In this document: one piece after another, positions 7,467 to 15,284 of the stretch
Position numbering within the stretch: position 1 is the stretch's first letter
How the letters are laid out: each line of letters opens with the position of its first letter
DNA from: Celeribacter indicus
Lineage (GTDB): Bacteria; Pseudomonadota; Alphaproteobacteria; Rhodobacterales; Rhodobacteraceae
NCBI RefSeq assembly: GCF_000819565.1
Contig: NZ_CP004396.1
Location: forward strand, 1 to 64,000
Direction: 5' to 3'
DNA: 64,000 bases
Translations under genes and position numbers: made by a program
The notes under the pieces: model-generated
The model's database searches: none
What the model was told of the DNA's origin: nothing
What the model saw: the letters and a program-made list of their open reading frames with translations, nothing else

Positions 7467-8876
7467 TCACCCGATGCGATCCAGGAACGGATCGATGTCG
7501 CCGAGGCCCCAGTATTCCTCGCTGCCGCAGACCGGGCAGTCGGACCGGGGCTGCGCCGCCTGCGAACGCTCGAAGCCCTTGTCGAGCTTGCGATAGCGTT
7601 GCCATGTCCATCCGCCGCCACCGCGGAAGTCGACGAGACCGGCAAGAAGTTCGTTCACTGCCATGGTGGCGGCCTCGGAGGTGAAGGTCACGACGGCCGG
7701 CGCGGGATTACCTCCGCCGCGGACGTAGGCTTCGGTCTTCTGCCGTTCATATTCGGCGGGGTCCGATCGCTGGAGGTCCTCCTCGCGAGCCCTGACGCGA
7801 TCGACTGTGCCGCGGCAGCCGTGGCACGCCGACGTGGGAAACAGCACGCTGACCCGCGCGGCCATCTCGAGGAGGCCGGGCACACCATCGTCACGGGGCA
7901 TGAGGACCAGCCCCACATCGATGACCGGGATCAGGTAGAAGTGCGCCACGCGGTTCAGGTAGAGGCGCCCGGCGTGATCGTCCGTGCATCCGAAGATGAC
8001 GTCGCAGGATTTCAGCGCGTCACGGATATGCGGCGCATCCACCCAGCCGTTCATCGACCGGATCTCGACGTCGAGGCCCATCATCGTCACCTCGCGCACC
8101 ATGACGTCGACCTTGGGCACCGCGTTTTCGGCATCCTTTCGGGTCGCGCCATACAGGCGGTTCAGGTTGGAATGCTCGACCACGTCATCGTCGATGACCA
8201 CGATGCGCCCCACGCCGAGGCGAGCGAGGAGATGGACCACCGGGCTTCCCGTGCCGCCGCAGCCGACCACGGCAACGGAGAGCTGTTTGAGGAGTCCGTT
8301 GACCTCCGGCCCGAAGGCCAGTGCCTGCCGGGCCAAGGCTTCCGACGGGGTCGGCACGTCGGTCGACTGGATCTCGAGCCGAGTGCCGATGACGGTCACG
8401 CGGTGACAGGGCAGGGGTATCATGTCGTCTTCCCAGACCCGTGCCCGGTAGAGGCCGTCACCGACCTGCACGACGCTCACCAGGCGTGTCCCCTCGCCGT
8501 TACGGTTCCGGGCCATGGTGAACAGGTCCCGCTCGTTGCGATCGTCCTGGTCCGAGAAACCGTCGAAGCCTCCCGGGTGACTATGAACGATCGCCGGCAC
8601 CAAGCCTTCCTCCTTGGCCCGGCGACAGAGCTGGGCGAAGGAGTTGGTATTCCAGGTGACGTGCTTGTCGCTTGCATCGACGCGGTCCTCCTGCGGGATC
8701 GCGATGACCTCGTAGGAGGTGTAGCGGGTCCGCGGCTCGAGGTCCCAGGGGTCCTGCGCGATCTCGCTTTTGCCGAGCAGCATGTAGGCGGCGCCCTCGT
8801 GCCCACGGGGGTGCGCGAGCAGCGCCTGCAGCTTGTCGCGGTGACGGGCGTGGAGGGTGATGTCCCTGCGCTTCAT
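7467..8876 (-). CDS. JAB deubiquitinase-like / E1 (ThiF-like) fusion of the Ubl operon
   Basis: 469 residues. The N-terminal JAB/JAMM metallopeptidase has Glu27, the HSHP motif at 98-101, Ser108 and Asp111, a complete zinc site. From about residue 190 an E1/ThiF adenylation domain follows: GCGGTGSP nucleotide loop (205-212), DDD at 229-231, NLNR (237-240), and two CxxC pairs (CHGC at 351-354 and CPVC near the C-terminus) for a structural zinc. One protein therefore carries both a probable Ubl activator and a probable Ubl-removing enzyme. The native start overlapped the E2 stop (ATGA), but a 1401-bp IS now sits six bases upstream and has taken away the GGAGG ribosome site. Confidence 0.9.
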   Translation of the reverse strand: MKRRDITLHARHRDKLQALLAHPRGHEGAAYMLLGKSEIAQDPWDLEPRTRYTSYEVIAIPQEDRVDASDKHVTWNTNSFAQLCRRAKEEGLVPAIVHSHPGGFDGFSDQDDRNERDLFTMARNRNGEGTRLVSVVQVGDGLYRARVWEDDMIPLPCHRVTVIGTRLEIQSTDVPTPSEALARQALAFGPEVNGLLKQLSVAVVGCGGTGSPVVHLLARLGVGRIVVIDDDVVEHSNLNRLYGATRKDAENAVPKVDVMVREVTMMGLDVEIRSMNGWVDAPHIRDALKSCDVIFGCTDDHAGRLYLNRVAHFYLIPVIDVGLVLMPRDDGVPGLLEMAARVSVLFPTSACHGCRGTVDRVRAREEDLQRSDPAEYERQKTEAYVRGGGNPAPAVVTFTSEAATMAVNELLAGLVDFRGGGGWTWQRYRKLDKGFERSQAAQPRSDCPVCGSEEYWGLGDIDPFLDRIG

Positions 8877-8882
8877 GCCGCC

Positions 8883-10283
8883 GAGCTATGCTTGAATTTG
8901 GGTGACGCGCATCATCAGGCGGCGCGGTTTTCGGTATCGTTTGTGTGTTCGATACCGTCTGTGAACTTGATTCCTTCGATAACCTTTGGCAACTGATTTC
9001 TGCCCTTGAGGCGCAGCCATTTTTTCGATGCTGCCTGAATGAGGGTGAAGACCATCAGTTTTGCGGTCTTTTGTGACAGCGCCCCTTTGGTCCTCACCGT
9101 TCGGTGCCGAACAGTGGCGAACACGCTTTCAATCGGGTTCGAGGTGCGCAGATGGCCCCAATGCTCAGCTGGGAAGTCGAAGAATGCAAGCATCGCCTCT
9201 TCGTCCTTTGTCAGGCAGGCAACACCTTTTGGGTATTTGACGCCATACTTTTCGGAGAAAACTGCCAACGCAGCATCGGCTTCTGCGCGCGTTCCGGCGT
9301 GCTGGATGTCGTCCAGATCTGACTTGACCGCCAGGGCCATCTGCTTGGGAAAACAGTTCTGGACGTTCTTTACCTTATGCACCCAACACCGTTGGTGCTT
9401 TGTGCCTGGAAACGTTTTGTCCAGTGCGTTCCAGAACCCCATGGCTCCATCCCCAACCGCAATTTCCGGTGCGACGGACAGCCCGCGGCCTTTGATGTCG
9501 GTCAGCAACTCATGCCAGCTCTGCGCGCTCTCCCGCAGGCCGACCTGAAAGCCGATCAGCTCTTTCTTGCCCTCCGGTGTCGCGCCGATGATCACCAGCA
9601 TGCATTCGGCATTTTCCTCCATCCGCGCCTGAAGATAGACGCCGTCCGCCCAGATGTAGACATAGTGGCGGGCAGACAGATCCCGCCGTGCCCAGGCATC
9701 ATATTGAACCTGCCATCCGGCAGTCAGACGCGAGATGACGCTTGGCGAGAGGTTGGGTGCATCCGGCCCCATGATGGCCGACAGCGCGTCCTGGAAATCG
9801 CCCGTCGATATGCCCTTCAGATAAAGAACAGGCAGCAGCGCGTCCAAGCTGATCGAGCGGCGCGCCCATTTCGGCAGAATGTTCGAGGTAAAGCGGATTT
9901 TTTCTGCCCCATCACAGGACGCCATCCGGTCGCGCACCTTGGGCCGCTGGACATCCAGAGCACCGATCCCCGTCTGAATCTTCCGTTCAGGGCCAAATCC
10001 ATGCCGCACAATCCGCTGGCGGCCATCCTCCAAGTGCTCAGCGGCAAAACTGGCGACAAACGCATCAGCTTCGGCTTTCAGCGCCTCCGCCAGCATCCGG
10101 CGCGCACCTTCCCGTGCAATTTCTGTCAATGGATCCGCTATCGATTCCGATTGGCGAAAGGGCAGGATCGTTGTATCGTTCTTCATAGGCGTATTGCTCC
10201 TCGTGAGGTTCTGGCCGGCTTCAACACCCGCCACAATACGCCGCACTTCAAATCACACCATCACCCAAATTCCCGCATAGCTC
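8883..10283 (-). mobile_element. IS256-family element, copy 1 (1401 bp), in the Ubl operon
   Basis: Ends are imperfect inverted repeats starting GAGCTATGC and sharing GAATTTGGGTGA. The 9-bp target duplication CATGCCGCC flanks it at 8874-8882 and 10284-10292. It contains one transposase gene, read in the same direction as the Ubl operon. It is the same length as copy 2 (18981-20381), the encoded protein is identical, and the orientation is opposite. The insertion lies between the E2-like and E1-JAB genes. Confidence 0.95.
8915..10186 (-). CDS. IS256-family (mutator-type) transposase, copy 1
   Basis: 423 residues from the ATG at 10186 (an in-frame ATG 60 bases earlier is possible). DDE-type transposase of the IS256/MuDR group. 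Visible segments include the Asp in YVYIWADGVYLQARM, the second Asp in AVGDGAMGFW followed by KHQRCWVHKVKN, and the Glu in TSNPIESVFATVRHRTVRTKG. The product is identical to that at 19078-20349, so movement was recent. Confidence 0.93.
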   Translation of the reverse strand: MKNDTTILPFRQSESIADPLTEIAREGARRMLAEALKAEADAFVASFAAEHLEDGRQRIVRHGFGPERKIQTGIGALDVQRPKVRDRMASCDGAEKIRFTSNILPKWARRSISLDALLPVLYLKGISTGDFQDALSAIMGPDAPNLSPSVISRLTAGWQVQYDAWARRDLSARHYVYIWADGVYLQARMEENAECMLVIIGATPEGKKELIGFQVGLRESAQSWHELLTDIKGRGLSVAPEIAVGDGAMGFWNALDKTFPGTKHQRCWVHKVKNVQNCFPKQMALAVKSDLDDIQHAGTRAEADAALAVFSEKYGVKYPKGVACLTKDEEAMLAFFDFPAEHWGHLRTSNPIESVFATVRHRTVRTKGALSQKTAKLMVFTLIQAASKKWLRLKGRNQLPKVIEGIKFTDGIEHTNDTENRAA

Positions 10284-10663
10284 CATGCCGCCACCTCCAG
10301 GGCCTCTTCGACCCGCTTCAGCATGGTCCAGATGCCGTCGGTGCCGGGACGCCACTGGTTGTTATGGCGAGACCAGCGCTGCCAGTTCTGGCCATCGAAG
10401 GCCTGGCGTGCCTGCGTGCAGCGGGGCTCACGCTGGCCGGCAAGGAGCTTCAGATGCGGCACGGCGTAGAACATGTCGGGCGCGACCTCGGGATACGAGG
10501 GCGGCAGCAGGATCAGGATATCCGCCTGGGCGACCTGATACTTGCCTTTCGGCAGCGTGATCCCGGTGAGGATCACGCCCTTCTTTCCGCCTTCGATGAC
10601 CTCGCGAACGGTGATGCCGCGCCCATCGAGGTAGCGGCGATCCTGACGGGGGAGGAGGCTCAT
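10253..10663 (-). CDS. E2-like protein of the Ubl operon, C-terminus altered by IS
   Basis: 136 residues now, natively 126. It resembles prokaryotic E2-like (Prok-E2_E type) proteins: GVILTGITLPKGKY, the strand ADILILLPPSYPEVAPDMFY, His70, Cys82, and the helix region WQRWSRHNNQWRPGTDGIWTMLKRVEEAL cut here into WQRWSRH (94-100) and WRPGTDG (104-110). It starts in an ATGA overlap with the Ubl gene. Before the IS the frame ended at GCGGCATGA, overlapping the E1-JAB start; the IS replaces this with ten extra residues (WSYAGIWVMV). Expected role: receives the Ubl from E1. Cys82 could be the acceptor, but some families use other residues. Confidence 0.8.
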   Translation of the reverse strand: MSLLPRQDRRYLDGRGITVREVIEGGKKGVILTGITLPKGKYQVAQADILILLPPSYPEVAPDMFYAVPHLKLLAGQREPRCTQARQAFDGQNWQRWSRHNNQWRPGTDGIWTMLKRVEEALEVAAWSYAGIWVMV

Positions 10664-11199
10664 TCCGCACCCCCTTCCGTGGTCTGGGGCACGCCGGTGA
10701 AGAAGTGCTCCAGGCCAGCATCCGCGAGGCAGATCAGATCGGTGTCGCCGACCAGGATGTCATCCTTGCCGGGGATCACCTGCCAGACGGCGAACTTGGC
10801 GGGATCGACCCCGGCCAGCTTCTTGAGCACGCGACCGCTGATGACCTTGTGGCCCCACTCGAGGCGTTTGCCATCGATGTCGAAGCGGAAAGATTCCGCG
10901 CTCGGGAAGACCAGGAAGCGCTCGACCTGGCCAGGGCGCAGATCCGTGGTTTCCTCGAGGCGCAGTTCTTCAAGTTCACCGTTGCGCAGCACCTGGAACA
11001 CGAGGTGTTCCTCGGCCTTACGGAAGCCGGCCCCCTCGATGATCTGGCGGCCGGTGGGCGTCGGATCGTCGATGACGGCGTCGGTGAACTTCAGGTCGTG
11101 GTCGCCGACTTTGACCTTGTAGGGTCCGTGGTCGCGGGGCTTGCGGCCGGCCATCAGGGCGGCCTGGAGATCTTCGATCTCGATCGGTTCGGTAGACAT
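10660..11199 (-). CDS. Two-domain ubiquitin-like (Multi_ubiq) modifier protein
   Basis: 179 residues with two beta-grasp-like repeats of the multi-ubiquitin family. Repeat 1 starts at YKVKVGDHDLKFTD (about 27-100) and repeat 2 at ESFRFDIDGKRLEWGHKVISG (about 102-170). Each has the shape strand - short strand - helix - strand. The chain ends EGGAE, so conjugation through a Gly would require trimming, which the DUF6527 protein could do. It is the first gene of the operon; the ATG at 11199 is 57 bases after the upstream 27-bp element. Likely role: the protein tag attached to targets or to itself during stress or phage attack. Confidence 0.82.
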   Translation of the reverse strand: MSTEPIEIEDLQAALMAGRKPRDHGPYKVKVGDHDLKFTDAVIDDPTPTGRQIIEGAGFRKAEEHLVFQVLRNGELEELRLEETTDLRPGQVERFLVFPSAESFRFDIDGKRLEWGHKVISGRVLKKLAGVDPAKFAVWQVIPGKDDILVGDTDLICLADAGLEHFFTGVPQTTEGGAE

Positions 11200-11256
11200 G
11201 GCAGCAAATCCTTTTCTTGTCTGCTCGACGCCCGCAGCAGGCGCCTTGTGCCCCCT

Positions 11257-11283
11257 ATGCTCCCGAGAGGCGGCCCATCGGAC
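11257..11283 (-). promoter_or_regulatory. Shared 27-bp element before the Ubl operon
   Basis: On the minus strand: GTCCGATGGGC, six variable bases, TCGGGAGCAT. The identical 11-base and 10-base blocks with the same spacing occur in the opposite direction at 11464-11490 before the sigma-like gene. Two conserved blocks with a variable spacer look like -35 and -10 boxes for an alternative sigma factor. The distance to the Ubl start codon is 57 bases. Confidence 0.7.
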
Positions 11284-11463
11284 GCTGCCGCCAGAAAATT
11301 CGTAAGAAAGTTTCGCGCCGCCTGATGCCGGTCCTATACGGCGCGACGAGGCCGTCGCTTCTACCAGATATTGGTAATGAGTTTTTGCGCACAACTTGGT
11401 ATGGTGTGATCTCCGTCGGCACTCCCATAAAACGAATCCCTCGGAAAAAAATCCAAAGAAGAT

Positions 11464-11490
11464 GTCCGATGGGCGTCTTTTCGGGAGCAT
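11464..11490 (+). promoter_or_regulatory. Shared 27-bp element before the sigma-like gene
   Basis: GTCCGATGGGC, six variable bases, TCGGGAGCAT, 28 bases before the ATG at 11519. It mirrors the element at 11257-11283. The sequence between the two elements is AT-richer and contains a run of A at about 11445-11451. Probable autoregulated promoter of the regulatory cassette. Confidence 0.7.
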
Positions 11491-11518
11491 ACAAGAGTGA
11501 CAGGCAATCGAGCGGCTC

Positions 11519-12076
11519 ATGAAAGACGACAAAGACATAGAGAAGTTCTATCCTCCCGAAGACGCCACCGAGGCAATTCGAAACCTGTCAGCCGAACAGA
11601 AGCGAAGGCTCGCGGCAGTAGCCAAAAGGCGCGCCTGGTTTGCGGGAGACCCTGAGGGGTTGCTGCATGAAGCCATCGCAAGCACAGCAGAGGGGAAGAG
11701 ACGATGGAACCGTTCCGTCGATATCGTGCGCCATCTGGACAAGGTGATGCAGAGCATCACGTCCAATGCCGCGAAGCGCAGAAAGGTCGCCGCCGACAAA
11801 CGCGAAGAGCTCTCGACACGAGAGGAATGGCGGGATGAAGAACCATCAACCGAAGCCGCCCTTGAGGCCCGCGAGTTCCGTGAGGAGCAACACGCGAAGG
11901 CCATCGAACTGTGCGGTGACGATTGGGAAGTGCAACTTCTCGTAGAAGGTCTGCTCAACAACAGCACGCCGGAAGAACTGGTTGAGCTCTTCGGAAGCAA
12001 GACCTCATATGAAACGGTCCGGAGAAGAATGAATCGAAAAATCGAGAACTACCGGGCCCAGGGTGATAACCGATGA
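11519..12076 (+). CDS. Sigma-70-like regulatory protein
   Basis: 185 residues. The N-terminal part resembles sigma region 2 (LSAEQKRRLAAVAKRRAW, DPEGLLHEAI, then RSVDIVRHLDKVMQSI). A charged linker follows, then a sigma region 4-like helix-turn-helix (about 125-180: EVQLLVEGLL, TPEELVELFG, SYETVRRRMNRKI). It is divergent from the Ubl operon and first in an operon with a small acidic protein and an ImmA/IrrE peptidase, joined by overlaps. The promoter-like element it shares with the Ubl operon suggests it drives both. Sigma activity is inferred from resemblance and layout. Confidence 0.75.
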   Translation: MKDDKDIEKFYPPEDATEAIRNLSAEQKRRLAAVAKRRAWFAGDPEGLLHEAIASTAEGKRRWNRSVDIVRHLDKVMQSITSNAAKRRKVAADKREELSTREEWRDEEPSTEAALEAREFREEQHAKAIELCGDDWEVQLLVEGLLNNSTPEELVELFGSKTSYETVRRRMNRKIENYRAQGDNR

Positions 12077-12483
12077 CAAAAAAGAAGGCCCCCGGAGTGA
12101 CCCGTCTTGAAGACGAGATGGTGGAAGATGTCTTTGCCATGAGCGACGCCGAGATCGAGGCGGAGCTTCGGGAAGAGGGCGTCGATATCGACGCGTTCGA
12201 CAAGGAAATGGACGACCTCTTCGCATTCGCGCTTGCAGAGGGTGGGCAGCGGCGTCTGCAGAACGCTCGCAAGGCGGTCGACCTGCATCATGAACGCCAG
12301 AAGCGGAAAGAACAGCAAAAGTCCCAGGACGAACTTCGCGCGCAGATCGCCGCGATCGTCGCCGGCAACACTGACCTTACGATGGCCGCCCGCAACTTTG
12401 AGAAGGAGCATGATGGCGATCTGGAGGGGGTCCTTGAGGATCTGCAGGAGCTCATGGGTGACGATTGGGATGACGATGAGTGA
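12073..12483 (+). CDS. Small acidic protein between sigma-like and peptidase genes
   Basis: 136 residues, strongly charged and helical, probably coiled coil around residues 55-105 (AEGGQRRLQNARKAVDLHHE, then EQQKSQDELRAQIAAI). The tail is acidic (DDWDDDE). No named family recognised. It starts in an ATGA overlap with the sigma-like gene and ends in a TGATG overlap with the peptidase gene. By position it could be an inhibitor of the sigma-like protein and the substrate of the peptidase; this is inference only. Confidence 0.72.
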   Translation: MTKKKAPGVTRLEDEMVEDVFAMSDAEIEAELREEGVDIDAFDKEMDDLFAFALAEGGQRRLQNARKAVDLHHERQKRKEQQKSQDELRAQIAAIVAGNTDLTMAARNFEKEHDGDLEGVLEDLQELMGDDWDDDE

Positions 12484-13256
12484 TGCGCACCATCCGTGAT
12501 CCAGAGGAATTGCTAAGGGAATTCGGCGTCTCGCGCCCCGACCAGATCGACTTGGAGGCCATCGCCTGGACGCAGAACGCGCGTGTCCAATACCGTCATC
12601 TGCACGGGTGCGAGGCTCGGATCATTGGTGCGGGGAACCGTGCGAAGATCTCCCTGAAGCCGGATGGGAACCCTCGTCGGAGGCGCTTTTCCCTGGCACA
12701 CGAGATCGGTCATTGGCAGTGTCATCGGGGTCAGACCTTGATGTGCCAGTCTGAAGATATCGAGACGGGCAGCACGATCGGAAAACTTCCTGAGCGCGCG
12801 GCCGACCGCTTCGCCGCGCAGCTCCTGATGCCCGAGTTCCTGATCCGAGAGAGCCTTCGTGGCTACAATAATCGTTTCGACATGGGGACCATTAGGGCTA
12901 TGGCGGAGGATTTCGACATGAGCCTGACGGCCGCTGCGATTAGACTGGTCGAGCGAAACACGCTGCCGAGTTTCCTAGTCTGTCATAGTTCTAGGGGACG
13001 GAAGTGGTTCACGCGATCTCCCACGGTAGACCAGCGATGGTTTCCAATGGATCACTTGGACAAGGACAGCCTCGCGTTCGATGTCCTGTTTGGAGGAGGG
13101 CCCGACGACAGGATGCTGCGCGCGAGTGGGGCGGATGCCTGGTTCGACAAACCTTGGGCAGATGAGATACCGATCAAGGAACAGACCGTCCGCATCTATG
13201 ATGATGAGATTCTGACGCTGCTGGTCGTGCAGGATGAGCGCATGCTCGCAGATTAG
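12483..13256 (+). CDS. ImmA/IrrE-type zinc metallopeptidase
   Basis: 257 residues. The zinc motif HEIGH (in FSLAHEIGHWQCH, about residues 75-87) and the downstream Glu-containing ERAADRFAAQLLMP helix are characteristic of ImmA/IrrE (DUF955) peptidases. Members cleave or bind a repressor or regulator to switch on genes (ImmA on ImmR, IrrE/PprI on DdrO). The C-terminal 110 residues form a second domain (WFTRSPTVDQRWFPMDHLDKD) also seen in cytosolic members. ATG at 13256-side operon partner overlaps by one base with the previous stop; an alternative GTG lies three bases upstream. Confidence 0.88.
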   Translation: MRTIRDPEELLREFGVSRPDQIDLEAIAWTQNARVQYRHLHGCEARIIGAGNRAKISLKPDGNPRRRRFSLAHEIGHWQCHRGQTLMCQSEDIETGSTIGKLPERAADRFAAQLLMPEFLIRESLRGYNNRFDMGTIRAMAEDFDMSLTAAAIRLVERNTLPSFLVCHSSRGRKWFTRSPTVDQRWFPMDHLDKDSLAFDVLFGGGPDDRMLRASGADAWFDKPWADEIPIKEQTVRIYDDEILTLLVVQDERMLAD

Positions 13257-13521
13257 GTTCGGCTTGCGCCCCCGGCCAGACCATGTGATCGCCGGATTCT
13301 CGGTGTGCCGGTATTTCGCCACAACAGGTGCTGAGGTGAATTTCGCCTCGGTGCCGACAAGTTCGGCTAGGGAGTGGCCGAGGTCTCGGGCGAAAGCGTC
13401 CACCTTGGCGCGGGCTTCCACCTTGTGCCGATCCTCGAATGTGGCAGTCGCCTTGGCGACGTCCTTCTGCATTTTCTTCAGCTCGCTGAGCGACCGTACC
13501 TCGAGATCGAAAGCAGCCGTT
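13253..13521 (-). pseudogene. H-NS family (HvrA-like) remnant
   Basis: The frame reads FDLEVRSLSELKKMQKDV, then ATFEDRHKVEARAKVDAFARD, LGHSLAELVG and the DNA-binding hallmark YRHTENPAITWSGRGRKP. This is an alphaproteobacterial H-NS-like protein. No sensible start codon lies in frame just upstream, and the last 15-20 residues after RGRKP are lost. The break falls at the end of the ImmA/IrrE gene (13256). It looks like an hns gene cut when the Ubl/sigma cassette arrived. Confidence 0.7.
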
Positions 13522-13681
13522 GATGCGGTCCGTGTCTTGGATTTCCCGGTATCGATATCCCATCGCGGTGGGGCCCTGCATTTCCTAGCAGGCAAGGGCA
13601 GTGCGACGAGAGCTGGTGATAGCCACTTTGGCCGCTGGGGGGGTGCTGGGCTTTGGGTCAAACAGTCCGATTGGCAAGGGG

Positions 13682-15010
13682 GGGAGTGTCATGAACTATG
13701 TGTATCTGGCCCGGCCCATGCGGTTTCAGATACTCAAGCGTCGAAGCGCTCGCCGAACATTATGGCGAACTGGTTGCGGGCTGCAAACCATTCCCGGACA
13801 TTTCGGCCATCCTTTTCGAATTTGCGGATTGCCAGATAGATCAACTTGGTTGCGGCCTCGTCGGTCGGGAAGGAGCCCCGCGTCTTGATCGTTTTCCGGA
13901 TCACGCGGTTCAAGCTTTCTATGGCATTCGTGGTGTAGATGATTTTCCGGATCGCGGGATCGAAACCAAAGAACGGGATCACCTCCTGCCATGCCCGGCG
14001 CCAGGCCGGGGCGATGGAGGCGTATTTCCCGGCCCATTTCTCCTCGAAGGCATCGAGCTCGGCCTCGGCCATATCGGCGGTCGGGGCACTGTAAATCCGG
14101 CGTAGGTCCGCAGCCACGGCCTTGCGGTCCTTCCAAGAGCAGAAATTCAGGGAATGGCGCACCAGATGCACGATGCAGGTCTGGACCATGGCGTCCGGGA
14201 ACGCGGCGGTGATGGCCTCAGGAAAGCCCTTCAGCCCGTCCACGACCGCGATCAGGATGTCCTGCACGCCCCGGTTCTTCAACTCGTTCATCACCGAGAG
14301 CCAGAATTTGGCGCCCTCGTTCTCGGCGGTCCACAGGCCCAGAACCTCACGGCTCCCATCACGGGTGACGCCCAGGGCGACGTAGACGGCCTTATTCTTC
14401 ACTGTCCGGCTGTCGGCGTCACGGATCTTCACCCGTAGAGCGTCGAAGATCACGATGGGATACATCCGATCCAGCGCGCGGGTCTGCCATTCCCTGACCT
14501 CGTCCAGCACCGCATCGGTGACGCGGCTGATCAGGTCGGGCGAGACCTTCAGGCCGTAGAGATCAAGCAGGTGAGCCTGGATGTCCCGGACCGTCAGCCC
14601 GGCCGCATAAAGCCCGATGATCTTGTCATCGATCCCGTCGATCCGGGTCTGGCCCTTCTTCACCAGCTCGGGCTCGAAGCTGCTGTCGCGGTCGCGAGGC
14701 ACCGCCAGCGGCAGTTCGCCGTCTTGGCTCTTCAGCACCTTGCTCGAGGCGCCATTGCGGCGGTTGGTCTGGCCGGGTGGAGCGTCTTTGCCTTCCTCGT
14801 AGCCAAGATGCGCCGTCAGCTCCGCGCCCAGCATTCGTTCCATGAGCTTGATCTTCAGCTCTTTCATCAGCCCGGCATCGCCGAGCAGATCCTCAGGGCG
14901 CTCCACACCCTTAAGCAATTCGTCCAAGATGTCTTTCGAAATAGTCATTCATGCTTCCTTTCGGTGCAGCATGAACCGGATCAGCCATACACAAAAGGTC
15001 GGACACTCTC
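13682..15010 (-). mobile_element. Second kind of IS256-family element (1329 bp)
   Basis: Ends are inverted repeats, left GGGAGTGTCATGA and right (reverse) GAGAGTGTCCGAC, both leading to TGTGTAT. An 8-bp target duplication GCAAGGGG flanks it at 13674-13681 and 15011-15018. It holds one transposase gene on the minus strand. Its sequence is clearly different from the 1401-bp IS. Confidence 0.93.
13734..14948 (-). CDS. IS256-family transposase
   Basis: 404 residues, intact. Typical IS256 transposase landmarks: GYEEGKDAPPGQTNRRNG, VIFDALRVKIRD with the first Asp, VVDGLKGFPEAI with the second Asp, CIVHLVRHSLNF, and TTNAIESLNRVIRKTIKTRG with the catalytic Glu. Closer to the classic IS256 branch than the transposase at 8915-10186. 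Starts at ATG 14948. Confidence 0.95.
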   Translation of the reverse strand: MTISKDILDELLKGVERPEDLLGDAGLMKELKIKLMERMLGAELTAHLGYEEGKDAPPGQTNRRNGASSKVLKSQDGELPLAVPRDRDSSFEPELVKKGQTRIDGIDDKIIGLYAAGLTVRDIQAHLLDLYGLKVSPDLISRVTDAVLDEVREWQTRALDRMYPIVIFDALRVKIRDADSRTVKNKAVYVALGVTRDGSREVLGLWTAENEGAKFWLSVMNELKNRGVQDILIAVVDGLKGFPEAITAAFPDAMVQTCIVHLVRHSLNFCSWKDRKAVAADLRRIYSAPTADMAEAELDAFEEKWAGKYASIAPAWRRAWQEVIPFFGFDPAIRKIIYTTNAIESLNRVIRKTIKTRGSFPTDEAATKLIYLAIRKFEKDGRNVREWFAARNQFAIMFGERFDA

Positions 15011-15284
15011 GCAAGGGGTCATAGTCTGGCATGGGCTCCCCGTATCTCTCTGTCTCCTGGGCCATCCCTTCGACTGACAATCCCCTAATCCCGTTCGGGC
15101 TCTCGCGCGCAACCCCGCGTCAGTCCGGGCCGTGTTGGCCGCCTGTGGCGTCCTGCCCGCTCCACCCCGGTCCTCTGGGGGTGTCCGGTGTCCATGCTGT
15201 CCACCGTGCACGCGTCACCCGACGGGCTTTTTCAGGGTCTTGTCGAAGGGACGGTCCCGAAGACAGGAAACACAGGAGCTTATC

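Noticed and set aside
7599..8996. 465-residue open frame on the plus strand
   Set aside because: Antisense to the JAB-E1 gene, crosses the IS boundary, no family pattern.
9377..11122. 581-residue open frame on the plus strand
   Set aside because: Antisense to the transposase, E2 and Ubl genes and spans the IS end, so it cannot be an old gene.
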